Of a DNA stretch of 64,000 nucleotides, positions 51,661 to 64,000 are shown piece after piece (the stretch's first letter is position 1; every line of letters begins with the position of its first letter). This DNA is from Chrysomallon squamiferum. Taxonomy: Eukaryota > Mollusca > Gastropoda > Neomphalida > Peltospiridae. The DNA lies in assembly GCA_012295275.1 (NCBI GenBank), contig CM022668.1:14637440-14701439 (forward strand). The letters run 5' to 3'. Both the position numbers and the translations under genes were made by a program. The notes beneath the pieces are model-generated. The model was not told the origin of the DNA. It saw only the letters and a program-made list of their open reading frames with translations, and ran no database searches.

Positions 51661-52474
51661 ATGTTGGGAAAAGTTTCTTGCATTTCATTCTTGACAGTTT
51701 TAACCAGCAGAAGAAATAAGATTGGGAGGTGACTCTCAACCATTCAGCCCATCTATAATAGTGCATCAAAATTTCATATAAATTGATCCATAATTTAATT
51801 TTTATATAGTTTAACGCATTTATAGAGTCTGTCGTATCAATGATGATTCCTATAAATTTCAGTGAAGCGCACGAAGCATTGACGTTTACCTAGTATTAAA
51901 TTCAACATTTAAAGTAAAACAAAATTAAATTAAATTAAATTAAATTAACAGGTAAATAAAAAAACATTATATTGTTCCCTGTCCTTGGATGACCCTGAGT
52001 CTTCAACATAGTAAGCCTTAGACAATGTGTCGCTTGTAACATAGCTTTGACCCTAAAGGAGAATATATTTATTGCTGAGGGTAAACGTATTTCTCGGAAA
52101 ATAGCAATTTACTATCGATTTAGAGTACTATGTGTGTTAATTGGTTTATTAGCTAATCATGTTTTACCTTTCGACGTGACAGACTAGTTTTGTACGTAAT
52201 CTAATTAGTATGTTAATTTCTATTTGCTGTTTTATGATAACACGGATCAAACGTTTTATGCTATATGAACGTTTAGTATATAAGTATGTTTCTTCATCCA
52301 TGCAGACACACCCAACACATTCGAATACAAAACACAAAAAATAAATAAACAAACAAATAAATAAATAAATAAATTATAATAATAATTGAAAAAATAAGAA
52401 GAAGAAAATAATGTTTTAAAAATTAAAATAAAAAAAATTAAAATTAAAATGTAAAATAAAATAAAATAATATAA

Positions 52475-52705
52475 CTAAAACAATCGTGATGCAAATCTGC
52501 CGAAAATTAGGATAAAAAAAGTATTAAATGTAATTGTCAACATGAACGTGTCACCTCTAAGAAGTAAAAGAACAAACCTGTCTTTGTGTCTGTTTGTTAT
52601 ATGAGACCTCACTGACAACACACCGTAAATAAGTGGAATTAACATGGTGTTTAGTTCTTTACAAATGCACCGATATGTAACATTTGATAACGTGTCCACG
52701 TGCAA
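52475..52705 (-). other. Recurrent minus-strand frame MHVxTL..., copy 3
   Basis: MHVDTLSNVTYRCICKELNT at the start, SVRSHITNRHKDRFVLLLLR further on; 76 residues, in the same register as 33646 and 41219. Confidence 0.3.
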
Positions 52706-52776
52706 AGCCTGTTTATCTAATATATTAGTCTGTGTATGTAGCTTACTTGTTGTTACTTTATAAAAGGTTTGGAAAG

Positions 52777-52883
52777 ACAGTTCTATTCTGAAGCTCGTCT
52801 ACGACGGGCTTCACAACAGCTTGCTCTGATGAGCACGTTAATTTTTTTTTTGTTCACTTCATTTCACAGTTCTATTTCTGAAG
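52777..52883. mobile_element. Short retroposed fragment with target duplication
   Basis: About 72 bp (52794-52865) not found in sister units. It is flanked by acagttctattctgaag (52777-52793) and acagttctatttctgaag (52866-52883), which differ by one T. The insert contains a T9 run. The duplication length fits LINE-mediated insertion. The source family is unknown. Confidence 0.6.
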
Positions 52884-53513
52884 AAAAATATATAATGATG
52901 TTTGTTTTGTTTCCCCCAAGAGTTAGTTTATTTTTAACTGGACTGCTTTGTCTGCGTGTCTGTCCCTCAATTTCTCTGTCTACCCATCAATCTGTGTGAA
53001 ACATCTATATACATTTATAGTGTGAAATGAGAGTATGTCCGAAAAAAGTCATTTATGTTGATCAATCACTTAAAAGATATATTTTTATTGATAAAAAGTA
53101 AAACAACAAATAATATTCAAGTGATAAATTTTGTCATTTAAGTATTGTGAAATGTTTCATTATGATCTTTGTATAACAAAATAGATTTCAGAATTAAAAA
53201 AGAAAACAAACTCAAGTAATACCTATTTATCAACTTCAAGAATTTTCTTCATGCTAAATTTCTTTTTATTAATTAATTAATTTAATAAAATCGCAATACT
53301 GATTTCACATCGGACTCTTCTCCATAGAATTAATTTCTGATAGCCGCTTGTTGACAAATGCAGCACAGTACTCGTTGTTGTTTGAGATAAGGGTTGGTAA
53401 GATACTATGACATATTAACCCGTGGTAGTGCCCTTAGACTTCGACATTCCTTCGGCCCATCGACATCCCCTAACGTCCCTCCCCGCGAACTTCCCGCAGT
53501 CATTTCGCATAAT

Positions 53514-53714
53514 TTAATGCAATAATATTAGACCTGGAATAATTAATGGAGTAAAATAAAACATATATATGACTAAATAGGTATCTAGGTACATATACTT
53601 TTTTCTCGTTAATCTTTCTACAAACTGATCCAGAACATTGTTAACGTTTAATTTTCCGAGCACAGACGAATCTACCTGGATTAATGCCAAATTCTCGAGC
53701 CTCTCATATTTCAT
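53514..53714 (-). other. Recurrent minus-strand frame MKxERLxNLALIQV..., copy 2
   Basis: Same register as 40403-40672, with several residue changes but the NLALIQVxSSVLxKLNVNN pattern retained. Confidence 0.3.
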
Positions 53715-54043
53715 TGTGGATCATGTTTAGGAGTAGAACAAAGAGCTCTCTCCAGAACAGTTTGCTAGCAGAAGTTTCAGGTAAATGCGTAAACTAATGT
53801 ACACGTTTGGAAAAGTTTCATTCATTTCAGTTTTAACAATTATTACCAACTGAAAACAAGAATGGGTGGTGACTCCAACATGTTCGGCCCATATTTCTTT
53901 AATATTGCGTGAAAATTTCGCATAAACCTGTGTATAATTTCTTTCTTATATAACTTATCGCACCCTCTCTCGTGTGAAAGAAGAGTCTTATGAATTAATT
54001 TGAGTGAAGCGCATAGAGCGTTTGATATGTATTAAGATTTAAA

Positions 54044-54074
<31 letters not shown>

Positions 54075-57000
54075 TAAAAGAAAAAAAAATTGCATGGCTC
54101 TCTGCTCTTTGTCGTGATAATGTGGCGCTGGTAACACAGCTAGGATCCTGAACAAACATATTTATTATTCAGGAAAAACGTATTTATTCCTGAGGAAAAC
54201 GTATTTCTCTGAAAATAGCAATTTACGACCGCCTATATCGTTTTTTTTTTGTTTTGTTTTTTTAACTATTATTTTTTTACTTCTCGGGTCGACTACTTCT
54301 TTTGGACGTAATCTAATTATTCTGTTATTTTCTGTTTCCTGTTTTAAGATAACACGGACCAAACGTTTTATGTTATATGTTATACTCAGATCTATACGTT
54401 TCTTCAACCATGCAGCAGACGGAAACACATACAAATACACACACGTACAGACAGATTCATACAAATCACATAGAGTATAAATAAAAGACAGCCTATTTTA
54501 AATGTATAGAAACAGACCCTTTCTTTCAAAAATCAATCAGTATTTTTATTACATAGAAAAGAACTACCTCTGTTTGAAAAATACATCAATAATTGTGTTA
54601 CAGAAAGTGAAGGGTCCTTTTTCCCGAGGTAGATTAGCGAGTTGGTCATAAATTAAAATGTGTGTAATTTCTAGCATTAGTTTTGTAAGACAAAATAACT
54701 ACATACTACTGCATAATTTGTATTTGGAAAGACCTATTCGTTAATATTGCTGTATTAAAGTCTAAAACATGGCAGTGCAAAGAAGAAGCATAAATATAAA
54801 AAATAAATAATAAAATAAAAATAAATTAAGTCAGTAAATAAAAAGAATAAAATAAAACTAGTAAAACAATCGTCATGCAAATCTGCTGTAAATTACGTCA
54901 AAACATTATGAAATGTCATTATGAACTTGACGATGTTACCTGCAAGAACTATAATAACTAACTCGTCTTTGTATGTGACTGTTGTGTGTGAGGCCTCAAT
55001 GACAATTCACCGTGAATAAGTGGAATTAATGTATTGTTTAATTCTTTACAAACGCACTGATATGTAACATTTGATAACGTGTCCACATGCAAACATCTGA
55101 TATATTATTCTGGTATATCGCTTACTTATTGTTGCTTTATAAAAGGTTAGGCATGACACTTCTTTTCATGAGGAAAAATATATTTCTCCGAACATTTCTT
55201 TTTAGTGACAAAGTCATAGAGTTTATATTTTCTGTCGGGACACCCCAAATTCAAAGTTTTAAAAATAATTAAGAAAAGTACTACTGATACATATATTGAT
55301 ATTAATTGTTTCTTAACTCGATTAACCTGCTTGTGTGTCAGTCCCTCTGTTTCTGTGTCTACCATCTATTTACCTGAAATCATCTACATGCATATACATT
55401 CTGTAATGAAAGTATCTCCAAAATACTCGTTTATATTGATCAATCCACATACTAGAGATATTTTAATTGTTCTGAAATGTTTCATTATGTTCTGTTTATA
55501 AAACATAATTTTGAAAATTAAGAGAGAAGAAAACAAACTCCACTAATACCCTTTTTATGAACGTCAAGTATTTTCGTCGTGCTAAATTATTTTTGATTAA
55601 TTAACTGTTTACTTAATTTATTACAATTTAATTAAATTTACCCGAACCAATATTAGGTCTTTTCTCCAAGTTAATAAAATAGCAAAATTGAATTCAGTTA
55701 GGACTGTCAGCTGCAGAATTAATTTTTGCTAGCCGCTAGACGACAAATACAGATAAGGGTTGGCTGGATAGAGTGCTGTATTAACTCAAGGTAGTGCCGC
55801 TAGGCTTCGAGATTATTTGGGCTCATCGACAGCCCCAACACACCTCCCCTCGGATTTCCCACTCTCCTTTCGTACAATTTATTGTAATAATATTACAACT
55901 GAAGTAATTGATGGAGTAACAAAGAAAATAATTAGCATGAAGCAAAGCAATACCAAAATACCGGGAATCTACTGTAAAATCAAACATGTGCCTAAATAGG
56001 TATTTAGGTAGTTAGTAATTTTTCTCGTTAATCTTTCTACAAACTGATCCAGAATATTGTTAACATTTAATTTCCAGAGCACAATCGAATGTAAACAAAT
56101 GTACATGTTGGTAAAAGTTTCCTGCATTTCATTTTTAACAGTTATGACCAACTGAAAAATTATGATTTCGTGTTGACAACCCCTTCGACCTAGGTCCTGA
56201 CTGTGCGCATAGATATTTGTATAATTTCTTTTTTATGTAGTTTAGAGTACCCTTAGCATCTCTTGTATCAAATAGGATTCCAATAAATTAATTTCAGTGA
56301 CGTACATGGAACGATTGACGTGTACACGGTATTAACATTTAACACTAAAAGAAACAAGCCTAGTCAGCCTTAGTTATAATGAGGCGAAAATAGCAATTTA
56401 CGACGACACAAGCTTCCTATATAGTTTAGCTGTTTTATTAAGTATTATTTTTTACTTCTCTGATCGAGTACTTTGTTTTGAACGTAATCTAATTAGTCTG
56501 TTAATTTAATAATTTATGATAGCAATGACCAAGTGTTTTATGTGATATGAACCTCAGATTTATACGTTTCTTCAACCATGGAGCAGAAAGAAACACATTC
56601 GAACACACAGACGCACCCACAGTTTCATTCAAACCACGTAGAGTATAAATAAAACTCAACATAGTTTAAATATATAGGAACAAACCAACTTTCTTGGAAA
56701 AAGCAATCAGTATTTTAGTTTCATAGAAACGAACTACCTTTCTTTGAAAAATACATCAGTAATTAACATTCACAGACATGAATGCTCCCTATTCTAAACC
56801 AGATTCGTGATTTACTTACAAATTAAAACGAGTGTAATTCAGAATATTAATTCGGAAAGACAAAATAATTACATACTACTACAATTTTTATTTGAACAAA
56901 TGTATTAGTTGATATTGATGTAATAAATTGTTAAACACGGCAGTGCAAAGAAGAAGTATATATATATATATATATATTAAAAGTGAATACAAATTTAATG

Positions 57001-58344
57001 GAAAAGTAAATAATCAAAATAAAATGAAAATAAATAAATAAAATTATATTTCTCTGAAAACTGCCTTTCAGTGACAAAGTCGAGGTGTTCATATTTTCTG
57101 TCGGGACACACCAAACACAGAATTTTAAAAATAATTAAGTAAAAGTAATTGCTAACACAAATAGTGATTTTTTTTCTCTCCAAGAGTTAATTTCTTTATA
57201 ATTGGATTACTTTGTCGGCGTGTCTGTCCCTCTATTTCTCTGTCTACCCATCAATCTATATGTAATCATCTATATGCATTTACAGTGTGAAATGAGAGTA
57301 TGTCCGAAAAAGTCCTTTATATTGATCAATCACACAAAATATATATTTTATTGATAAAGATAAAGACAAATAATATTCAAGTGATAAATTTTGTCATTTA
57401 AAATGTTGTGAAACGCTTCATTATGAGCTTTGCATAAAAACTAAATATCAGAATTAAGAATGAAGAAAACAAACTTCTCTAATACCCTTTCTATCAACTT
57501 AAAGTATTTCCAAAATGCTAAATTAGCTTTTATTAATTAATTAATTTATTTTTTACAATTTAATTAAGCTTAAAACGTCTTACCCGAAGCCATATTTTCG
57601 GGGGTTTTCACCAAAAATTTAATAAATCCCAAAACTGATTTGAGTTAGGACTGTTCACCACAGAGTTAGTTTGTGATTGTCGTTTGACAACAAATACAAC
57701 ACAGTATCGGCTGTTGCTTGAGATAAAGGCTGGGACTATACACTGCCGTATTAAGGCAAGGTAGGACCCTTGACATCACCTGCCGCCCGTACCCTCAAAG
57801 TTCACCCTCTCAAATTACAGAGCTTTTCATCTTTCAGAGTGGATACAAGTTATTCTTAATACGTTTAACAGCAGAAAAAAAACCTCTCTACAGAACACTT
57901 TGTATGGAGAAATGATAAGTAAATATGTAAACAAATGTACATGTTTGGAAAATTTCTTGTATATCAGTTTTATCAATTTTGGCCAACTGAACATTTAAGA
58001 TTGGTGGTTTGACCCCACCAGTTCCGCCCTGACTGTGCGACAAATTCTGCATAAACTGACCCATAATTTCTTTTTTGTGTATAGATTGATGCATCTGCCG
58101 TATAAAGAGGATTCCTATAAATTAATTTCGCTGACGCGCACGAAGCCTTTCGCGTGTACATAGTATTAACATTTAACACTAAGAGAAACGGAAAAAAAAT
58201 GTTGTTTACATTTGTTGTGAAATGTTTTATTATGAGCTTTCTATTAAGAAATAAATTTCAAAATTAAGAAAGAAGTAATCAAACTCCTTTAGTACCCTTC
58301 TTATAAACCTCAAGTGTTTTCTTCATGCTAATTATTTTCTATTA

Positions 58345-58996
58345 ATTAATTACTTTATTTCTTACATTTTAATTAACTTTAAAACGTCTTACCCAAAGCC
58401 ATATCTTGTCTTTTCCCTAAGAATTGAATTCAGTTCGGACTGTTCACCACAGAATTAGTTTGTGAAAGCCGCTTGATGACAAATACAGCGCAGTACTCGT
58501 CGTTGTTTTATATAAGGGTTGATAAAACAACTCTGTTCTTCGGGAAAATGTAATCTCCGAAAATAGCTAGTTATAGCCCACCCACTTTTCTATACCAGCT
58601 GGCAAGTTTTTTTTAACTATTTGACGAGGTGTACTGTCTGAAAATAACAACGAGCAAACAGAGGGCGACATAATAGATATTAATACTTTGAATTCATGTG
58701 TTCGTTGAGGGTTTTAAATTAAAATTAAAATAATGATGTGATAAACATGTTATGATATCATACCAATATTAGATCTGAATGTTTCTTCAGACATGCATAC
58801 ATACAGACAAGCATGCACACAAACCAAATATAGTATAAAATACAACATATTTAACATTGACTTTTTGTAATGGCTGAACTCCCTCTGTTTTAGAAATACA
58901 TGAGTAATTTAGTTATATAGAAATTGAAACGTCTAATTCTGATGAATAAGATTGTTAGATATAACTGCAATTGTTTTACTTGAAATTGTGGTATGT

Positions 58997-59033
<37 letters not shown>

Positions 59034-59055
59034 ACCATACTACTACTACTACTAC

Positions 59056-59141
<86 letters not shown>

Positions 59142-60269
59142 TTTGAGATTGTTTCAATTGAGAATTACAAGGATAAACTCGAACTTTCTTTTTGTCATAT
59201 GAGCGATGACTCAAAATACAGGGTGCATGAGTGACTTAACATATTTAGTTCTGTATTGTTGCAATGGTATGTGACATTTGATAACGTGTCCACATGCAAA
59301 AATCTGTTTATCTCATATATTATTCTGTCAATACGGTTTACGTATTGTTGCTTTACAAAAGCCTTGGCAAGACACTTCTGTTCCTGAGGAAAAATGTATT
59401 TCTCTGAAAACTGCTTTTCATCTTATAGGACATGAAAAAGCCGTGGTATTGATATTTTCTATCAGGACATGCCGAGTGTAAAATTGTAAAAATAATTATG
59501 GAGAAGTAAGCCCTACTACTAATTCATTTTTTTAGTGTATTTTTCGAAGAGTTAATCTCCTGTTAACTGGATTAGTATCTCAGATGTCTGTTTCACTATC
59601 AGCCTATCTGTCCATTCTGAAAATGTATCTGAAAATCTGAAAATCTGCATATGCACATACAAAGTCATTTATATTGATCAGTCCATTTATATATAATGAA
59701 ACAACATCCTTGAGTAATTTTAATTGATAACAAAAGACAAATAAAATTCAAGCGATAAGTTTTGTCATTTATGTGTTGTGGGATATTCAGTGATGACATA
59801 TTATTAGAACAAATTTAAAACATAACAGAAACATTTTCAATTTAACTGAATTTAAAATGTTTCAAATCAATATATTATCTTTTACACAGCATAATAAAAT
59901 TACAAAACGACTTTGAGTTCAGCACAAAGGTAGTTTATCATGTCTCCTTAACGATAAATACAAGAAACTAATCTTTGTTGTTTAGTATAATGGTTGCAAA
60001 GTGACTTTAGTTCATGACATTACCGTATTTCTCTGAAACAGCGTGTTACTACTACGAGTATGACAAAGAGGAGGTATTGTGTGTGTTTGTCTGTAATGTT
60101 AGCGTGCCGTCCCCATCACTGAGAAAATCTTACTGCACTAATATCAGATTATGTGTGTATGTATTGTATAATAATGTTAAATTGCCTGGTTTCTCATTTT
60201 TACTCTATATAAAGTATTAATTTTAAACACATAAGCAAGTAATTAATGATTCTTATTGATTCTTAAATA
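58345..60269. repeat. Composite repeat units, copy of 29.7-31 kb
   Basis: 58440-59480 parallels 29700-30800 closely: cgtatttactcgaaaatag-type text, acatgcatacatacagacaa near 58790, gactttttgtaatggctga near 58860, then a CA run and a TAA run where the other copy has a TAA run. No gene seen. Confidence 0.7.
58999..59140. repeat. (CA)n, (CTA)n, (TAA)n compound microsatellite
   Basis: CA run 58999-59033, CTA run to about 59056, TAA run to 59140. Confidence 0.96.
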
Positions 60270-61039
60270 CATTGGTACCTCGACTTACGAGTGACCCAGC
60301 TTACGAGTTTCTCAAGCAAAGGCCCGGTTAAGTTTTTACTTTGAGTTGCGAGCCGAAATCCGAGTTACGAGCGAGCTTCAGATACGCTGCCACTAGATCG
60401 CGCAACGAACAACATAACACCCGGCCAGCATCCATCGTCTCACTCGTTTTCTCCACGTGGTCACCTCGCCGCAGAAGCATCTCTATTCTGTTGTGTTCGA
60501 GTTTTGTGCAGTATTTTGCCAAATTTAATTTTCTGACCATGGATCGTAAAAAAGTGAGTGCAAAGGATAATGCTGAGAAGAAGAAGCGGATGATATCCAC
60601 TGAATTAAAGCTTGAATTGTTAGAAAAACACGAGCGAGGTGTGCGTGTAGTCGACTTGGCTAGGCAGAACGAGCGTAGTACTTCTACGATATATACCATA
60701 CTGAAGCAGAAGGAGTCGATAAAGGCTGTAACTCCAGTCTAAGACGTTAAAATAATTTGTCTGATCTCCAAGATAAATACAATTTACAAAACCAATTTAT
60801 TTCATTACATTCTTTTATTTCATTTTTATGCATATTTGTCATATATAAATAAATTTTTCTTATTTTTTTGTTTAAAAAAAAGTTACAAGAAAAAATGGAG
60901 TGTTTTTTTTTGGGGGGGGCTGGAACGGATTAATGGTATTTCAGTTAATTTCAGTTTAGAAAAAAATTTGATATACGAGCAAACTGAGTTACGAGCTAGG
61001 TCACGGAACGAATTAAATTCGTAAGTCAAAGTACCACTG
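60270..61039 (+). mobile_element. Tigger/pogo-like DNA transposon, internally deleted
   Basis: 770 bp with terminal inverted repeats: CATTGGTACCTCGACTTACG on the left, CAGTGGTACTTTGACTTACG reading in from the right, and TA on both sides. The second inverted pair (gagttacgagc and its partner gagttacgagct near 60362/60985) is typical of Tigger ends rich in TTACGAG. The element interrupts the composite repeat exactly before tatgcctacatag. It encodes only a short N-terminal fragment and could be mobilised only by a transposase from elsewhere. Confidence 0.92.
60539..60742 (+). pseudogene. Tigger/pogo transposase N-terminal DNA-binding fragment
   Basis: 67 residues starting MDRKKVSAKDNAEKKKRM, then an ELKLELLEKHERGVRVVDLA helix-turn-helix and RSTSTIYTILKQKESIK, the psq/CENP-B N-terminal fold. 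The frame ends in TAA after AVTPV. The second CENP-B domain and the DDE core are missing, so it could bind DNA at most. The frame is clean, with no stops. The initiator context is ccATGg. Confidence 0.88.
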
Positions 61040-63720
61040 TATATGCCTACATAGTTATATAGGTAGTCAGTATTTTTTCTCGTTAATCTTTCTACAAACT
61101 GATCCAGAATAGTGTTAATAATTTTCTTTCTCGAGAAAAGGAAATTCTACATGGATTAATGCCAAATTACTGAACTTTTCAACTTTCAGAGTGAATCTCA
61201 GGTAATTCTTAATATGTTCAAGGCAGAAAAAGACTCCTATACAGAACAGGTTGTATCGAGAACTGACAAGCGAATAAATATATATAAATAAATGAACATG
61301 TAAAAGTTTCATCTTTCAGAGTGGATCACGTTGAAGAACAGAAAAAGTACCCTGTCCAGAAGAATTTGTATCGATAAGTGACAAGTAAATGTATAGACAA
61401 ATGTAAAAGTTTCTTGAATCATTTTTAACAATTCTGACCAACTGAAAACCTAAGACTGGGTTTTGACCAAGACCATTTCGGCCCATCTGTGACTGTGCGT
61501 CAATAGTTTACATATTTTTTTTTTATAATTTCTGTTTTATATAGCTTAACTTAAGAAAGGAAATAAAACACAAAATTCACCAATACCCTTTTTATCACCT
61601 TCAATTATTTTCTTCATGCTAAATTAATTTTTTTTGTTAATTACTTAATTTATTTATTACAATTTAATTAAGTTTAAAACGCATTACCCGAAGCCATATT
61701 TTGTATTTCTCCAAGTTTCCTATTCCTGTTAATTGCGTTATTAACTATTTGTTACTTCTCGGGCGGACACATTTGTTTTGTACGTAATCTAATTAGTCTG
61801 TTAATTTCTGTTTGATATTTTATGATATCACGGACCACACGTTTTATGTTATATGAAGCTAGATGTATATGTTTCTTCAGCCGTGCAGAACACAGAAACA
61901 AATACGATCACCCAAACACATACAGATTAATACAAACAACAAATAGTAGAAATAACATAGTATAAATATGTAGAAAGAAAGACCTTTTCTTTCAACAATC
62001 AATCAGAATTGTAATTAAATAGAAACGAATTACCTCTGTTTGAAAAATACTTCAATAATTCAGTTATAGAAAAATGAATGCTCCCTTTTTCGAAAATCGA
62101 TTAGTGATTTAGTTACAAATTTAAAAGTGTGTAATTCTGAATATTAATTTTGAAAGAAAAATAATTACTTACGACTGCATGATTTTTATTTGAGCCAACT
62201 TATTAGTTAATATTGCTGTAGTAAACTGTTATATATCCCGGTGGGGGGAGAAAAATAATAAAAAAATAAATAAAAATAAGATAATAATAAAAAAAAAAAA
62301 AAAAAAAAAAACAATAAAAATAAAATAATAAAATAAAGTAAAATAAAATAAAGTATAAAATAATAACAAAAACAATCGTCATACAAATCTCAGGAAAATT
62401 AAGTCAAAATGTTATGAAATGTCATTATCAACGTGAACGTGTCACCTCCGAGAAGTAAAAGAACAAACTTGTCTTTGTATCTGTCTGTTATAAGATACCT
62501 CAGTGACAATACACCGTGTACACGTGGAAACACTCTATTGTTTAGTTTTTTATAAATGCACTGATGTGTAACATTTGATAACGTGTCCACATGCAAAGAC
62601 CTGTTTAGCTAAAATATTATTCTGTGTATATAGCTTACATATTGTTGCTTTATGAAAGATTTGGCAAGACACTTCTGATCCTGAATAAAGATATGGTGTT
62701 CATATTTTCTATCGGGACACCAACAAGCACAGAATTTAAAAAATAATTAATAGTTTTTTCAAGGAGTAATTTATTCTTAGCTGGATCACTCTGTTTGTGT
62801 GTCTGTCTGTCTCTCAGTTTCTCTGTCTGCCATTCTGGCTCTCTGAAAACATTCACATGTATATAACTGAAAGTATCTCCGATAAATTCATTTATATTGA
62901 TCAGTCATATACTAGAGTTATTTTAATTGACAAGTGAACTTTCTATAAAACTATAAGTTTCAAAATGAAGAAAGAAGAAAACAAATCCCACTTATACCCT
63001 TTTCATGAACTACAAGTATTTTGTTAATGCTAAATTACTTTTTAAGTAATTAATTTATTTATTACAATTTAATTAAGCTTAATCGGTCTTATCGGTAGAC
63101 ATAATCTTGTCTTTTCCCCAATTTAATAAAACCACAAAACTGAATTCAGTTCGGACTGTTCATTACAGAATTAGTTGTTGCCATAGAACTCGTTGTTGCT
63201 TTGTACAAGAGTTGGCAAAACAGATCGTTCCTGAGGAAAACGTATTTAGCCCAAAACCATTAGTTACGATCCATCAACTTTCCTTTATTGGTTAACAGGT
63301 TTATTTATTGTGCAATTTCTGAAAATAACAGCAAGGCATATGCGACGGCGTATGTGTGTATGTTTGTGTGTGTTTGTTTGTGTGTATGTTTGTTTATGTG
63401 TATGAATGCATCTGTGTTTGTTTGTATATATCTTTGCATGTGTGTATTTAGTATTATGTTTGTATGCATCTATGTTTGTATGTATGTATTACGTATTATG
63501 TTTGTATGTATGTTTGCATGTATATATGTATGAATGCATGTACAAATGCAGAGCATATATGTGCATGTTTGATGTAATTGATTTATATATTTCTGTGAGT
63601 AGGCATGTATTAGGGTAGGTAATAGATAACTAATACTATTATTATCATCATCATAATCAGGAACACCAGAGAGCTAAGGTAATAGATGATGCATGTTTGA
63701 AATGTTCCTTTGACAACTTT
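61040..63720. repeat. Composite repeat array, third block
   Basis: Landmarks continue after the Tigger insertion: cgttaatctttctacaaact at 61081, the ATTAATT-type block near 61640 and 63045, the cacgttttatgttatatga block near 61840, acaatcgtcatacaaatct near 62373. A TGTTTGTATG-type microsatellite lies at 63340-63560. No credible gene. Confidence 0.8.
62399..62596 (-). other. Recurrent minus-strand frame MHVxTL..., copy 4
   Basis: MHVDTLSNVTHQCIYKKLNN at the start and KDKFVLLLLGGDTFTLIMTF further on, in the same register as the other copies. Confidence 0.3.
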
Positions 63721-63840
63721 ACGACTTTCTGTGTGTGCTCCACTGAGTATGAAAACGATTCGGATGATTTATCTAAAATAAATGTTGTGTCATATATAAT
63801 CGATACCTGTAACATCGTTTGGATTTATAATTACTAATGC
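63720..63840 (-). pseudogene. LINE reverse-transcriptase scrap
   Basis: Close to 42205-42350 (tgtgtgctccactgagtatg, then ctaaaataaatgttgtgtca) but with the catalytic box deleted between tgtgtcat and ataatcgata. No frame. Confidence 0.55.
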
Positions 63841-64000
63841 TAGGACTTATTACAGCACAATACTTGTTGCAACGTATTCTCCGAAAGCAGCTAGTTACAG
63901 CCCACCCACTTTTCCATATCAGCTAACAGCTTCATTATCTATCTGACGAGGTGTACTGTCTGAACATAACAAAGAGCAGAGTTTGACATAATAGATATTA

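Larger units (their letters stand above)
51660..58340. repeat. Composite repeat array, second block
   Basis: Landmarks return in the same cyclic order. The ATTAATTAATT...GTTAATAAAAT block lies at about 53270, 55590, 57530 and 58345. The AACGTTTTATG block is at about 52250, 54365 and (changed) 56530. Units are 2.0-2.3 kb. No credible gene. Confidence 0.8.

Noticed and set aside
58933-59234. Poly-Leu, poly-Ile, poly-Asn and His-Thr open frames
   Set aside because: Translations of the CA/CTA/TAA compound microsatellite.

Overview
This window is AT-rich, intron-bearing animal DNA. Several things point that way: GTPase exons bounded by splice consensus and not preceded by ATG codons, a Ty3/gypsy LTR retrotransposon of the Mag type, Tc1/mariner, Tigger/pogo and LINE remnants, and abundant microsatellites. 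Clustered AIG1/GIMAP GTPases and Mag elements fit a mollusc, and the density of simple repeats would suit a cephalopod. That assignment is inference. Most of the long reading frames are simple-repeat or repeat-element frames, not genes.

The only cellular gene family I can support is a minus-strand cluster of AIG1/GIMAP-type GTPases. One copy has all G motifs and a long coiled-coil tail (47252-48465). A second has an open GTPase exon with a changed G3 motif and a short tail (50586-51373). Two copies are nearly identical (23965-24618 and 26867-27523). One has its P-loop replaced by minisatellite (22649-23267), one has lost the front half of its GTPase domain (17040-17962), and one is only a coiled-coil scrap (10715-10796). 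Four copies end at phase-1 splice-donor-like sites. Two tandem copies of a different 181-nt exon (1543-1723 and 5373-5553) have an end phase that would join to the GIMAP GTPase exon, so they may be an N-terminal exon of the same family.

Layout: 1-7850 is a three-copy tandem duplication carrying the candidate N-terminal exon, a CTACTATTACTACT-type minisatellite and a Tc1 remnant. 8.2-10.25 kb is a segmental copy of 34.56-36.64 kb. 10.3-19 kb is GIMAP-flanking DNA with a dead GIMAP, split by a 4.0-kb Mag-like retrotransposon (12652-16678) that has both LTRs, a tRNA-Ser-type primer site, a polypurine tract and a 5-bp target duplication. 19.3-20.6 kb is a block unlike its surroundings. 20.6-28.6 kb holds three GIMAP exons in a recent 2.9-kb duplication. 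28.6-42.1 kb and 51.4-64 kb are a degenerate array of about 2-3-kb units that repeat the same landmarks in the same cyclic order. 42.1-43.9 kb has LINE reverse-transcriptase scraps and low-complexity DNA. 43.9-51.4 kb has three GIMAP units, two of them still carrying GTPase exons.

The central observation is that the apparently gene-free stretches are not random. They are older, decayed relatives of the sequence between GIMAP exons. The locus therefore reads as a tandem-duplication engine in which units gain and lose GTPase exons while microsatellites and minisatellites stay at fixed unit positions.
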